Counted from the first letter of the stretch, positions 1 to 11,310 are shown. The stretch: DNA of 64,000 nt from Utricularia gibba (GCA_002189035.1 NEEC01000002.1:2976001-3040000), one strand, 5' to 3'. The notes: generated by a model from the letters alone, not told the origin. Numbers and translations: made by a program.

Positions 1-566
1 AGTGAGTATTCTGTTTTGTTCTTGAATCGCCTTCTCCAACTCACATCCATACAGACACTTCATTGGGATTTTTATGCAAAAAAAGAGATCGAAGGTGAAG
101 GAGCAAGCTGTTCAAGTACCTTGAGTAGAAGCTGGGATGTGGATTCATGTATGACCTGATTCTACACCAAAAAGAACGAGTGATGAAAGATCTTATGGCA
201 ACAAGGTCCAATAGGTCGGGATTACTTCAGAAAAAATGGGCCAAGAAACTATTTGCGCATACTTTTCTTGTCCTTATAATCGTGAGAGCTGCTACAAGCT
301 ACTAGTCCAGGTTCTGAAGACTTTTAAGCTCATGGAGTTCATATCGTCGCCCATACAGTTCTTAGTCACGATTTGTACACAAAGTCATCCAACACTAAAT
401 GTGAGCTCTTGAACTCTCGTTTTCGTTTTTATTCTTTGACGAAATTTGTAAATGCATTCAGTAGAATGAGATGCCAGAATTAAACAGGGTGGAGGAGAAT
501 AAGAACAATGTGTATTCACCTGTGGTTTCGCTGCAACAACTCATTTTTCTGCTTAAGTTTGCTGTA
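1..566. other. Intergenic, no gene recognised
   Basis: Mixed-composition DNA with no convincing reading frame. The short open frame that starts at 471 runs into the TRIM element at 572 and is not credible as a gene. I see no repeat or RNA gene here. Confidence 0.5.
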
Positions 567-571
567 CTATC

Positions 572-746
572 TGTTGAAATTCAGGATCTGATGGGTCGGG
601 CGAGTGCGTACGTGAATCCCAAGTATACAAGAAACGTGAATCACAATAGAAAAGATTAGGCCCAACCAATTATTAGTGATCCATAATTTCTTATATATTT
701 GACTATTCTATTTTCATTCTCTAATGTGAGATTGTGTATTCTAACA
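572..746 (-). repeat. TRIM 3' LTR
   Basis: This is the 3' LTR in minus-strand orientation. It has TG...CA termini and equal length to its partner. It directly follows the polypurine tract (747-757) and abuts one copy of the CTATC target duplication. Confidence 0.9.
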
Positions 747-967
747 CCGCCCTCAAGTCGAACTGGTCTGTGATCCGGTGATGACTTGCTCCTTTTTTTT
801 GTGATTGTAGGTAGTGCTCGGATCATAGGTCGATCTAATTTTTTGACGCCTAAGTCCAATGCATCTCCTTGTTTTTTTCCTTTTTTTTTTATTAACCGAA
901 ACTTAGACCAGAATGAAACCCATCTTGGCCACCCAAGCCATGCCGTGAGGCAAACGCTCTGATACCA

Positions 968-1142
968 TGTTGAAATTCAGGATCCAATGGGTCGGGCGAG
1001 TGCGTACGTGAAGTCCAAGTATACAAAAAACGTGAATCACAATAGAAAAGATTAGGCCCAACCGATTATTAGTGATCCACAATTTCTTATATACTTGACT
1101 ATTACACTTTCATTATCCGATATAGGATTGTGTATTCTAACA
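968..1142 (-). repeat. TRIM 5' LTR
   Basis: This is the 5' LTR in minus-strand orientation. It has TG...CA termini, is 175 bp long like its partner, and abuts the primer-binding site at 956-967. Confidence 0.9.
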
Positions 1143-1147
1143 CTATC

Positions 1148-2031
1148 AAACTAAACACTACTACTGTCCCATAGGCATGCTTAGTAGGCGTTGTTTCGCA
1201 CGTGTCTTTGCCACAAGTAGCTTGCGGAGCCATACACATCTTCTAAACTTCTTATCATTTTATTCATTAGTTACATATTGTAGTACTCCTCTAGTGAGCA
1301 TAAATATCATGCTCGTTGTTACATTCAGTTTGTTGGTTTTATTTCCACAGAACATTGTGTGAGTTTAATTTTAGATCATCGATCTCTACAATTTGTTCAG
1401 CAATTAACCTAACAAGATAAATAATCATCAAGAAAAAACCTCTACTAAACACAACAGTTTTGCTTCATTCATTTGCAAGTATGGGAGAAGTAGGCTCATT
1501 GGCCATCGATTGACTTTTTGCAAAAAAAAAAAAAAAAAAAAATCTCTCACACTTCTTAAGTATATGATCCATGCTGTGTTCACATAATATTTATGATACG
1601 AAAAAACAGAATAAAAGAGGAAGAAATCAAACGTATTGGTGCAAAGTTTACAATGGGAAGTATTTTCTTTTATAAAGCATTCCACATATACATAAAACAG
1701 TACACCCCTCATAGTAGATCTTAGATTCAAATCTTATAGAACCTAAAACCACAAATAGAAAAATCTGAAAAGATCCTCAAAAGAAATAGAAAACCCTGAT
1801 CGTCAAAAAATGAAAAAGAAAATACTCACCATGAATCGGTAGCATATTTGGAGAGCATCCTCATTTGACAGAAAACGACCAAACCAACTTTCGTGTCTCA
1901 TAAAATTGAGATCTCATGTGGTTTCTTCAACAGCCCGCCTCTTCTTTTAGAGAAAATAACCTGCCTGTTGATCTCGTTTTCAATCCTCTTCAACTGAGCA
2001 TTCCCTCTTCCCATGATTTTTGTTTTGACTC
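1148..2031. other. Intergenic spacer
   Basis: No gene or recognisable element. It contains a homopolymer A run at about 1520-1542. The open frames here are short and low-complexity. It ends where homology to the Copia LTR begins. Confidence 0.5.
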
Positions 2032-2325
2032 TGTTTCAATTGTTCCGAACTAAGAAATCAACATAGAGTTTTCTTCTCACCTTTCCGGTTCTTGACCTTT
2101 AGAACTGGGTTTTCAGATTTCTTCAATATTGCTCTGCTCCTTCAATTCACCTGTTATTGATGCGGTGAGCGTGGAGCAAACACAATGACCGATTCTCCAA
2201 AAACTTCAACAGAAACTCGTGGTGACCTCTTAGATATGAGAAAATTATTATAGATCCTTCAACACCAAGGGCTTGATGCTTCAGATCCATTATATATTCA
2301 TGGGTCTGAAAATCCAAGTCTCGTC

Positions 2326-3567
2326 ATGGTGACTCCATCTTTGAACATCAAAAACTTCCTCTCTTGGCGTAGAAGTCTGACCATGGCCCTGGAAGCATGG
2401 AATAAATTGGTGTTTGTAAATGGTAGACTTCCACAACCACTAGTTTCAGATCCAACCTACAATGCATGGAATCGAGTAGATGTGATTGTGAGAAGGCTGA
2501 TGAACTCCATATCACATGAGTTGGTCAACAATTTCAATTCAGTAGGAACCGTAAAGGAGCTTTGGGAGATGATAGAGAAGCAATTGAAGAAAATGAATTT
2601 AGAAGCAATTTTCAACATTCAACGTGAATTGTATCATATTTCACAAGGGAAAATGTCGGTCAGTGAGTATTATTCTTGCATGAAAAATTTGTGGACAGAT
2701 TTGGATGAATTCATGCCTACAAATCATTGTGTAATTTGCAAAGAGACAAAGGCAGCGCAACGAACCAGACTGGTGTAGTTCCTAAATGGATTGAATGAGC
2801 AATTTGCTGCCATCATTAATCAGATCATTACCATAAAGTTGGAACCAAATTTGGACCAAGCTTATGCTATGATAATAACGATGTAGGGACAGCTAAACCT
2901 GGGTGTTAAGACGGAAATACAGGAGAGTACTTTTATGGCACATCAGCATCTTGGCAGCCATGCCATGATTAACCAACCACCACCATCTTTGGCTATTCCA
3001 ATCCAAATCAAGGATCCAAAGGGAAGACACTGTACCTATTGTAAACGAGAAGGACACTTGCGAGAAAATTGCTACAAGTTGAATGGATATCTTGATAAAC
3101 AAAAGAAGAAAAAGGGTCATCAGCAGGTACAAACAATCAACATGGCTGAAATTATGGCTCTTGAATTTCCTGGTCAACCGGTCAGTGGACAATCGAGCAA
3201 TGATATAGACTCAAAAAAGGAAAGCTCCTAGAAGATCATACAACAAGAGCTCCTGAAGCTCATGAACCCTCCCACAAAGACAGAGCCTACCGAACAAGCT
3301 CATTATGTTTTCAAAGATTTTGCAGGTACACATGTGGAATTCTATACTGCATTACATTTGTTGCATAGTAAGGATTGGATACTAGATATCGGAGCTACGA
3401 CTCATTTATGTGCTGATGAGACCATGTTTGACAACCTTACTATTTTGGTTGATCCTATAGCTATTTCACTTTCTGATGGTTCCACATGTTTGACCACTCA
3501 TATAGGATCTGTTCTGCTGTCCAAAACCCTTACCTTGAATGATGTCCTTTATGCTCCTAGCTTTTAG
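2326..3567 (+). pseudogene. Copia gag-protease, broken
   Basis: The frame from 2326 encodes a Retrotran_gag_3/UBN2-type gag with the pattern NxxxWRRSLTMAL and a TAG stop at 2776. A CCHC zinc knuckle (CTYCKREGHLRENC) lies at about 3031-3075 in the next open segment. A Copia protease-like motif, WILDIGATTHLC, lies at about 3376-3410. The usual DSGA is IGA here, so the catalytic aspartate context is altered. At least three in-frame stops (2776, 3229, 3565) separate the pieces. By family, this polyprotein would form the virus-like particle; it is not functional here. Confidence 0.88.
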
Positions 3568-3835
3568 CATAACTTACTTTCTGTTTCAAAACTAGCACCA
3601 TCCATCTCTTTTTTATTTACTGGTACCTGCTCCATTTTGCAGGACTAGGTATCTAAATCTGTGCTAGGGGTTGGGATCTTGTGAAGTGGACTCTATGTAT
3701 TGGAACAACATTCCTTTTTGCCTAAAACCCTCCAATTGTACTCACTTGTTTTAAAAGGAACATTGCCAGTGGGACAAAAACTGTTCTTGTTAAATTTTGG
3801 AAGTGGTTTTTTAAATTCAATGGCTGTATACTTTG

Positions 3836-6650
3836 GTCACATTCCCATTTTTTATGCCATCATAGACTAGACCATATTTCTTCCTCAACAGCCAAACATT
3901 TACCATTTGACTGTTCCACCCATAATGAGTCTTGCGATGCATGTGAGTTTGCTAAATCCACACGCCTACCTTTCGGGTTGTCAGATTCTAGAGCTCCTCA
4001 TCCTTTGTATCTACTCCATTGTGACACTTGGGGTCCATATTCAACAACAACCCTCATTGGACAAAAATATTTTTTAACTATCATTGATGATCATTCTCGT
4101 GTTACCTGGACCTTCCTAATTTCCAGCAAACAGAACCTTCATGCTCTACTATTTGCCTTTGTAAAAAGGATGGAAAAACTCTTAGGGTACACGGAAAAAT
4201 ACATTCGATTGGATAATGGTAGTGAATTCAAGAACCATGTTGTGAAAACCCATGCTGACTTGCATGGAATTTCACAACAATTTTCTTGCTCCTATATTTT
4301 GTAGCAAAATTGGAGGGTAGAACGTAAGCATCGCCACCTTCTAGAGATAACAAGAGTATTACTTTTCCAATCCTCCTGCCTAAGTCCTTTTGAGGAGAGG
4401 CTCTTCTTACAGCTACTTTCATCCTCAATCGCTTGCCATCCTCTATTTTAGCTTGGATGTCCCTAATTGAAGTACTTATGGGTGAAGCCCCAGATTATTC
4501 TTTTTTACGTGTCTTTGGGTGTTTGTGCTATGCTAGTAATCTTTCTCCACATAGAGACAAGCTGGATTCTAGATCCAAGAAGTGTGTCTTCATTGGCTAT
4601 CTATCAGCTCATAAGGGTTATATACTTTATGAGTTGGAAAGTGGAAACATTTTTGTTTCCAGAGAGATAAAATTTTATGAAAGGCACTTCCCATACCAAT
4701 CTGCTTCCTTCATTCCTCCAAATATCGATAATTGGCCCTCCTTACCAATTGGTACAATTGATTCTAATTTCTTAATGTCTGTCCTTGTTCCCTCATATCC
4801 AATTGCTGAGGTGTAGAGAACTCACTTGACATAGATTTTTCTGAAAATTGCTCTTCTTCCACTGATCAGCCTATATCATCTTCTACATCTTCCTCTGATG
4901 ATAATGTCTAGCCGACCTGTCGTAGCCACCATCTCCATCAAGCTCCCTCTTGGCATCATGATTGCATTATGCTTGCCCAACCCACCTTATTTAAGTCCAT
5001 CCCTAGTTTGACTTTTCCTCACAATAATTCCATGGACCCACCTTCGTGTCTCATGTCACTACTAGATGTAAACATTATGGCTCTGGTGTTTATGTTCTAT
5101 GAACCCCAAACCTATTACCAAGCCAAACAATATGCGAATGGGATCAGACAATGAAAGATGAAATTTCAGCCATGAAAAGAAATCATACATGGGAAATTGT
5201 AGAATTAACTCCGATAGAAAGGGCCATAGGATCAAAATGAATTTATAAAAATAAGATTAAGGCTGATGGTTCTCTTGAGCGGCGCAAGGCCAGAATTGTG
5301 GCACAAGGATTCACACAAATTGAAGTTGTAGACTATTTTGAGTGTTATGCCCCAGTGGCTAAGATGGTTAGTATCAGAATGCTAATTGCTCTAGCAGCGG
5401 ATCGAGGTTATTTTCTGCATCAAATTGACATTAATAATACTTTCTTGCATGGCCCTCTTGATGAGACGATATATATGAGACTACCAGATGGTTATCCAAG
5501 GTCATCTCCTAATCAAGTTTCTCTACTCAAGCGTGCCATCTATGGCCTTAAGCAAGCCTCAAGGTAGTGGAACCTTGAACTTACTAGATATCTTTTATCT
5601 CAAGGTTTTAGTCAATACTATGTGGATCCTTGCCTATTTATGCACATTATTGGTGATACTCTCATTGCATTGATGGTCTACGTTGATGATATTATTATTG
5701 TTGGCTCGAGTTTACGTGACATTCAAGCACTAAAAGATGGCTTACACTCTACCTTCACCATCAAGGATTTAGGAAAAAACTACTTTTTTTCTTGGAGTTG
5801 AAATCCTTCACTCACCCACTAGGATCCATTTGAGCCAGCAGAAATATATTCAGGTCATTTTACATGACTTTGGAACAGATACACTCAATCATGTTGATAC
5901 ACCATTTCCCCGCAATCATAAGATTATTTTTTCAGAAGATGAACCCGATGTGCAATTGGACTATTACAGACACCTCATTGCTATATTGCTTTATTTGAGT
6001 ATCACTAGACCGGATCTTGCATTTTCAGTCCAACAACTGAGTCAATTCATTCAAAGGTCAAAACTAGCACACTAGGAAGGTGCACGCAAACTGCTTAATT
6101 ATCTATCAAGTCATGTAGACCTTGGTCTGTTCTATCCAACACTTCCAAACTCCTCAGCAATGCAGTTTGCTGCTTATGCAGATGTAGACTGGGGAGCATG
6201 TATTGAAACTAGAAAATCTATGAGTGGCTATTGTGTGTTCATGAGTGAGTCTGATTTCTTGGAGGATCAAGAAACAACCAACGGTGTCTCGGTCTTCCAC
6301 GGAAGCTGAGTATCGTATTCTTGGTGCAACGGCTATTGAGTTGTTATGGATCTCATATTTGGCACGTGATTTGGATGTTCGATTTACACATCTTGTGACC
6401 CTTTGGTGTGATAGCCAATCTGCCATCCATATTACCAAGAACCGTGTGTTCCATGAACACACAAAACACTTAGACATTAATTGTCATCTCGTTCACGATT
6501 AGGCTGGTTTCTTAGTGCCCACGCATGTTCGCTCTTCTTCCTAGGTAGCTAATTGTTTTACTAAGTCTTTAGCTGCCGCTGCTTTCCATAGTCTCGTGTG
6601 CAAGCTGGGAATGTGTCTGTCATCCTTCATCCAGCTTGAGGGGGGGGAAT
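3836..6650 (+). pseudogene. Copia integrase-RT-RNase H, broken
   Basis: The integrase core is at about 3978-4304 (DTWGP, IDDHSR, LDNGSEF), followed by the conserved FLRVFGCLCY and GYILYELE region (4433-4816). Reverse transcriptase starts near 5150 (MKDEISAM, KARIVAQGFTQ, APVAKM, YGLKQASR) and keeps the catalytic YVDD at 5678-5689. RNase H is at about 6160-6640 (YADVDWGAC, SRSSTEAEYR, CDSQSAIHI). Stops at about 4302, 4814, 5566, 6073 and 6307, plus frameshifts, interrupt the frame. Domain order integrase before RT assigns it to Copia. Confidence 0.9.
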
Positions 6651-6887
6651 ATTATCACAACAAGGGAATCGCATCAGGTCACAAAGTGCAGAACAACCTT
6701 GAGTGTTCTTTTGTATAATTCTTTTATTATATTAGTTTTGTACACAATATAAATAGGATGTTTCAATTGTTTCGAAATAAGAAATCAACAGAGAGTTTTC
6801 TTCTCACCTTTCCGATTCTTGACCTTCAGAACAGGGTTTTCAGATTTCTTCAATATTTCTCTGCTCCTTCTTTAGTTCACGTGTTAT
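6648..6887 (+). repeat. Copia 3' LTR
   Basis: It begins after the G-rich tract at about 6637-6647 and ends at the point where similarity to the left LTR fragment stops. The 5' terminal TG seems eroded, so the left boundary is approximate. Confidence 0.7.
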
Positions 6888-6992
6888 ACTCAACCCTCAA
6901 AATGGAAACCCTTGTAAATATATAATTGAGTTCCACCTAAACAGATGGAGAAAAAAGGGTGTTACAAAGGAACAAAGAAGATATATGAATGA

Positions 6993-7485
6993 TCAATGTG
7001 TTTGCTGCCATAGAAAAATCAACACCACCTTCCCTTCATTTGATAGATTCCTCAAGAAGTGATATCGAACATCAATGTGTTTGCTCCTTGCATGAAGCAC
7101 AAGATTCTTGGACACTTTTATGGTGGAATCATTGTCACATTTTACCAATAGTGGTTGTGAAGTTTCGTAACCTAGGCTGTGTAGAATTCTTGTTGCCGAA
7201 ATTGCGTGACATGTACACCTAGTTGCAGCAACAAATTCGATCTCTCTGGTGGATAAGGTCACAATAGATTGCTTCTTTGAACTCCATTAAATAGCCCATG
7301 TGCCAAGCTTGAATACATATCCTGACATGTTCTTTCTATCATCAACATCTCTTACATAGTCACTATCAATATATATTTGAAGCTTGCATTCTCCACCTTA
7401 GATATAAAAAATTCCCATGTCATTTGTTTCTTGCAAATATCTAATAATCCTCTTGAGTAGCTGTTCATGTTACTCCTTTGATGTT
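6993..7485 (-). pseudogene. Copia RNase H remnant
   Basis: The translated pieces include KRIIRYL, DSDYVRDVDDRK, MSGYVFKLG, SSKKQSIVTLSTRE, ATRCTCHAI, CDNDSTIKVSKN and HIDVRYHFLR. These are the conserved RNase H and C-terminal motifs of Copia polyproteins. Two stops lie upstream of the longest open segment (6993-7262). Confidence 0.85.
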
Positions 7486-7559
7486 GCTACTATTAAGGCT
7501 TGATAACATTCCATTGTTTCTTTGTAAACATTGTTTCTACCATGCCGTTGTCCTCTACC

Positions 7560-8274
7560 TCCTCTACCACGGAAACAACTCTCTCTTTCCGTGTTATGGA
7601 TAATCTCACTAGTCTGACTAATCATAACTTATTCTGTTGAGTCATTTCTTTGGTTTCTTTTGATTTTCTACTCATGTACAAGCAAGGAGCCTTAAAGCTA
7701 ATCAATAGTTAGCTCATCTATGTTACTCGATTCCTCAATAGAACACAAAACATAATCATACTCAGTAGTAAAGAAACACAAGATCTTCTCCATTACCTTT
7801 TTATCATTCATATGCTCACCATTGTTGTGCATTTTTTCTGCCACTATAAGCACCCTTCCAACATAATCAGTGATATTTTCACTATTGTTCATCTTAAAGA
7901 TCTCAAATTCTCTTCTTAGCAACTGCAAATGAGATCTTTTCACTCATGTATTTCCTGAGGATATTTTAGTCATAGCTTACCAAATTTCATGAGAAGTATT
8001 CTTACAATGAATAGTTTCCAAGTAACACCAATTTATAGAGTAAAACAAATAGTTCTTCACCTTTCGGTCTTTGAGCTTCTTCCCATTAAGCTCCTTCTGC
8101 TGTTTGGGTGTTCACCTTCAACATGCATGGGAAACCACTCTTAATCAATTCCCAAAATTCCTTTGAGTGCAAGAAATTTTCCATTAATAAGGCCTAGTGA
8201 TCATAGTGACCATCAAATTTGGGAATTTATGGTTGCACAAATGACGACGACAATCCATTGTTCTGTGAGGTCAT
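7560..8274 (-). pseudogene. Copia gag (UBN2) remnant
   Basis: The frame starts with MTSQNNGLSSSF at 8274 and contains IPKFDGHYDH, typical of the start of Copia gag. The UBN2 core (LRREFEIFKMNNSENITDY, then VMEKILCFF) occupies 7698-7943. A stop interrupts the frame early, near position 15 of the frame. An arginine/glycine-rich tail near 7560 marks the end of gag. Confidence 0.8.
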
Positions 8275-8630
8275 AATGGTCTGATTACAACTATTAAATG
8301 CACAGAATACAATTGATGAAAATTGGAACATATTTCATTAACAAAAGAAAGTACCCATAACTAGGTTACAAGACTCTAGCAGAATTGAACGAAAATGGCG
8401 CAAATGATTGGATATAATAGACAAAAGGTAACTAACTTGACTTAGTCTTGAGCAAGACTAGTGATTCACTCGAAGGAATTGAACCAATCTGGACTGGATG
8501 ATATTAGGCTGGACCATTTTCACAAAAGAAGGCAACTATAGGTGATAGGTGTGAAGAGGAATAAACACTCTTGCTATCTCATTTCGATTGTTAAATAGGG
8601 ATATATGTGAGTCTCAATCCCTCATATAAT

Positions 8631-9336
8631 AAAGATAAAAATGGAAGGTAAAATAAAGCAAAAACTCAAAGTAAAAGTACTTCGGCAAACAAATCATTGA
8701 AAATATTGATGAAATAATTGTCACTAAAATTTATGGACGAAGTAACTTAGTTTTATAAAAAAATTTGTAAAATAATTATAACACATAAATAGATTTATAT
8801 GTAATTGATTTGAAATCAATGATATTCTTAATTACCATCAGATGTGACTTTATTTAATGATTATTTTAAAATTCTCAAATAATGTAAATATAGTTTAATA
8901 ATATTTTCATATAGTCAATGGAATTCATTTAAAAATTACCATCGATTGCACTTGTTTTGATATCACTTTAAAATTAAAAAAAACTACATTATAATAATTT
9001 CCATACACTCAACATAAAAAAACAAATTTAGTTGGAAACTCTATTTCTTATTTAAAGGTATATTTACAATAGGATAAAATGATTAGCATTTCTAATAAAA
9101 AACATGATATCAAAAATATTATCAATTATCATTTTGGTATTTAGGGTTTTTACATACATTTCCCAAATATTATTTATAAAGTATATTTCAATAAAGGAGA
9201 AAAACATAACCATTGTTCACGAGCATGGTATAATATTATTTATAATTTTCCTAAAAAAGTTATTTTCAGAAATAAAAAATTAATCAAATTAAAATAATTT
9301 GCAATATATTAAATTATTTTTAGTATTCTATGATGG
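8631..9336. other. AT-rich spacer
   Basis: Very AT-rich sequence with no gene-like frame and no repeat that I can define. Confidence 0.5.
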
Positions 9337-9346
9337 GTAAATTTAT

Positions 9347-9760
9347 AGGTGGATACGGGTTGATCCTTGACGGGTCCGATCCATTATCCGTAACCATTAA
9401 AAATGAGTACGAGATAGGTCGAAGATGCATGAGTACAGGTTGACTCGGAAGGTCAATGAGTTTGGTTTGATATAGGCAGTGCCTCTTCATGCATTGCAAA
9501 TGTATAATTAGAGTGTTTAGATATTAAAGAGTTTCAATGTTTTTTTAAATACCATAAATATGTCATTGCAGTGATTGGATATTTAGTGTTTATCTAAATA
9601 TCAAAATGATTCAATTTACTTTGTTCCAAGTCGGCCCATGACCCGGTACGAGTCGACCTATATGACCCATCAAACCATGCCTGGCGAGTCATAAAATTAA
9701 TTTCTGACCCAGCGGGTTCAACCCGTAACCCACCGGATCTGACTTGTGCCCAGTTCTACT
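9347..9760. mobile_element. Probable hAT-type MITE (414 bp)
   Basis: This segment is GC-richer than its AT-rich surroundings. It is flanked by a perfect 10-bp direct repeat, GTAAATTTAT, at 9337-9346 and 9761-9770. The 8-bp target duplication of hAT transposons would fit inside it. Its ends carry inverted, imperfect GGGTT/ACCCG-type motifs, and the right end read inward starts AGTAGAACTGGGCAC. Many plant hAT MITEs have this GACCCG-rich style. The terminal inverted repeats are weak, so the class is an inference. There is no coding sequence. Confidence 0.5.
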
Positions 9761-9770
9761 GTAAATTTAT

Positions 9771-10703
9771 GAATGAATATATAATTTTAAATTATTTTAT
9801 TTATGTTAACAACCAGTTATCCAGAATTCTATCCATTTTAACAAATTTGATTTACAAAAATCTATCCATTCTACTTTTTTACATACAAATTTACTCATTA
9901 TCTCTCTTTCCCTATATTCTCTTATCTCTTTTTTTTCCTACAAAGTTACCTACGTTTCTTTTAGTTAAAAAAGGAAAGAGTATAAAATCATGAGAATTAA
10001 AATGTACAATAATTGGAATATCTTAAAAAGATATGTAGATCATGACATCTAATGTTAGAATCAAACCAGAACACATTTCAATGGTAGGAGAATGATACTC
10101 AATGATTTTTAAATAGCTAAGTACGGAAGAGTGTAATATCTGAGGTCTAATGACGAAACTTTATAATGATTATAGATGATGGAGATAATATGGTCAAATA
10201 GAATCTCATAATCTTGTGATGCATTTTCTTTGAACAAGATAATGTAAAATTATGAATAAAGAGTATCTTTAATTTATTAATATTGAAATAAATTTTAGTT
10301 ATATTAATTAATTAATTTGTTACTTTTAACATAAAGTAATATAATTTTTAATATTTAAAGTTAATTAAATAATGTAAGATTATTTCATTTTATTGAAATT
10401 ATTTGATTTGGGAAATTGTATCTTTTTTATAAATTTACAAAATAATTAGATTTTTATAATTATATATTTAATTTTAATAAAACTATATAAAATTGATTGA
10501 ATAATTAGGTATAATATAATTTTTTTTTTGTTGATAACATCATTTTGTCGATTATAGCCTATACATTAGTAATTATTTCTATCCTATTGTATTGATTCTA
10601 GTGATGGATATTTTTATATGCTTTTAATTTCAGTGATACGTTTTGAAACGAAAAAGAAAAAAGCAACATCGGTCATCGGTGTATTTCTAAATAACTCCCG
10701 ATC
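9771..10703. other. AT-rich spacer
   Basis: No gene-like frame. The last 80 bases before 10704 would be the 3' untranslated region of the minus-strand gene that ends there. Confidence 0.5.
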
Positions 10704-11066
10704 TTACAAATTGGTGACGTCCCCCTCTACCTTCTCCACCACAAAAGTGAAACTTGCCATCGGGCTCATCGTCGCTACTCTCGGCGACCGGGGCATCTCC
10801 GGCACCCTATTCCCGGCGTAATCGTAGTAAATAGCGCCGGAAAACTCCGGTGGCGCGCACTTTTCTCCCATCAAAATTGCCCTCTGCCACAGAGCATCTT
10901 CTTCCGGCCTTCTCGTGCTCGCCGCCGGTCGGCTTCCTTTTGATGCGAGTTTTCTCCCGTGTTTGGCGCAGAGAAAGACAACGAGCGAGGCTGAAACAAA
11001 CAGACCCACGGCTAAGGGAATCATAGGGTAGGCCTCCCGAAAGTGCACGGGCAACGCGCGAACCAT
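10704..11066 (-). CDS. Small plant membrane protein, unknown function
   Basis: Single-exon frame of 120 aa. Residues 13-34 form one hydrophobic segment (YPMIPLAVGLFVSASLVVFL) followed by a basic stretch (KHGRK), so a single-pass membrane protein with a soluble C-terminal part is likely. Residues 60-87 hold WQRAILMGEKC and FSGAIYYDYAGNRV, a pattern I associate with a family of uncharacterised plant proteins of 100-130 aa; I cannot name the family. The start is supported by a TATA box at 11127-11137, about 60 bp upstream. GC content and codon use are gene-like, unlike the flanks. The function is unknown and the membrane assignment is inferred. Confidence 0.75.
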   Translation of the reverse strand: MVRALPVHFREAYPMIPLAVGLFVSASLVVFLCAKHGRKLASKGSRPAASTRRPEEDALWQRAILMGEKCAPPEFSGAIYYDYAGNRVPEMPRSPRVATMSPMASFTFVVEKVEGDVTNL

Positions 11067-11126
11067 CGTCCGTATTTTTTGTGCTTATCAGTGTTGGATG
11101 TGTTTGCCAATGAGAGTTGGGTTGGT

Positions 11127-11137
11127 TTTTATATTGG
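11127..11137 (-). promoter_or_regulatory. TATA box of the membrane-protein gene
   Basis: Minus-strand CAATATAAAAA lies about 60 bp upstream of the start codon at 11066. That fits a short leader of about 30 nt. Confidence 0.65.
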
Positions 11138-11290
11138 GAGATTTGGTAAGCTCCTTGACTTGTTCCTAAGCGCTTATGGGATCACAGGAGATTTCCTTGT
11201 CATGGAGCCCTTGCCCTTTGGAGTTTGACATTTGATGGTCTGCTTTCGCGCCGTGTTGCTCTTCCAGTGTTCACATTTTCCCACAGGAGT

Positions 11291-11310
11291 AGTTGACGCG
11301 GTAGTCAACT
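11291..11310. promoter_or_regulatory. Inverted W-box pair
   Basis: AGTTGAC and GTCAACT form a perfect 7-bp inverted repeat with a 6-bp spacer, so two TTGAC W-box cores face each other. It lies about 155 bp upstream of the TATA box of the gene ending at 10704. WRKY factors bind such cores. Regulation of this gene is an inference. Confidence 0.45.

Larger units (their letters stand above)
572..1142 (-). mobile_element. Intact TRIM retrotransposon (571 bp)
   Basis: Two 175-bp direct repeats, 572-746 and 968-1142, begin TGTT and end AACA. They differ at about 17 positions by eye (about 90% identity). Read on the minus strand, the right-hand copy is the 5' LTR and is followed at 956-967 by the 12-nt tRNA-iMet primer-binding site TGGTATCAGAGC. 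The left-hand copy is preceded by a purine-rich tract, CTTGAGGGCGG (747-757). The 221-bp interior has no coding capacity. The 5-bp sequence CTATC lies immediately outside both ends (567-571 and 1143-1147), a perfect target-site duplication. This is the full set of features of a terminal-repeat retrotransposon in miniature, which must be mobilised by proteins supplied in trans. Confidence 0.93.
2032..6887 (+). mobile_element. Degenerate Ty1/Copia retrotransposon
   Basis: The canonical Copia order gag, zinc knuckle, protease, integrase, reverse transcriptase, RNase H is present. A 126-bp LTR fragment (2032-2157) matches the end of the 3' LTR (6759-6887) with about 7 mismatches in 112 compared bases. 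The 3' LTR starts near 6648, just after a G-rich polypurine tract. The first 110 bp or so of the left LTR is missing, so the element is truncated on its 5' side. Many stops and frameshifts inactivate it. No target-site duplication was found, and the primer-binding site next to the left LTR is not recognisable. Confidence 0.92.
6990..8630 (-). mobile_element. Internally deleted Copia retrotransposon
   Basis: Read on the minus strand, a probable 5' LTR (about 8291-8630) is followed by a decayed iMet primer-binding site at about 8277-8290. Then come a gag start, a glycine/arginine-rich zinc-knuckle region, and directly RNase H. Protease, integrase and nearly all of reverse transcriptase are absent between about 7480 and 7560. 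No 3' LTR is recognisable before the neighbouring + strand Copia LTR ends at 6887. Confidence 0.8.

Noticed and set aside
1-440. Possible WRKY-like fragment (GQETICAYFSCPYNRESCYK)
   Set aside because: No WRKYGQK core and no zinc-binding pair in correct spacing; the frame is broken.
471-659. 62-aa frame
   Set aside because: It crosses the boundary of the TRIM LTR at 572 and has no homolog that I recognise.
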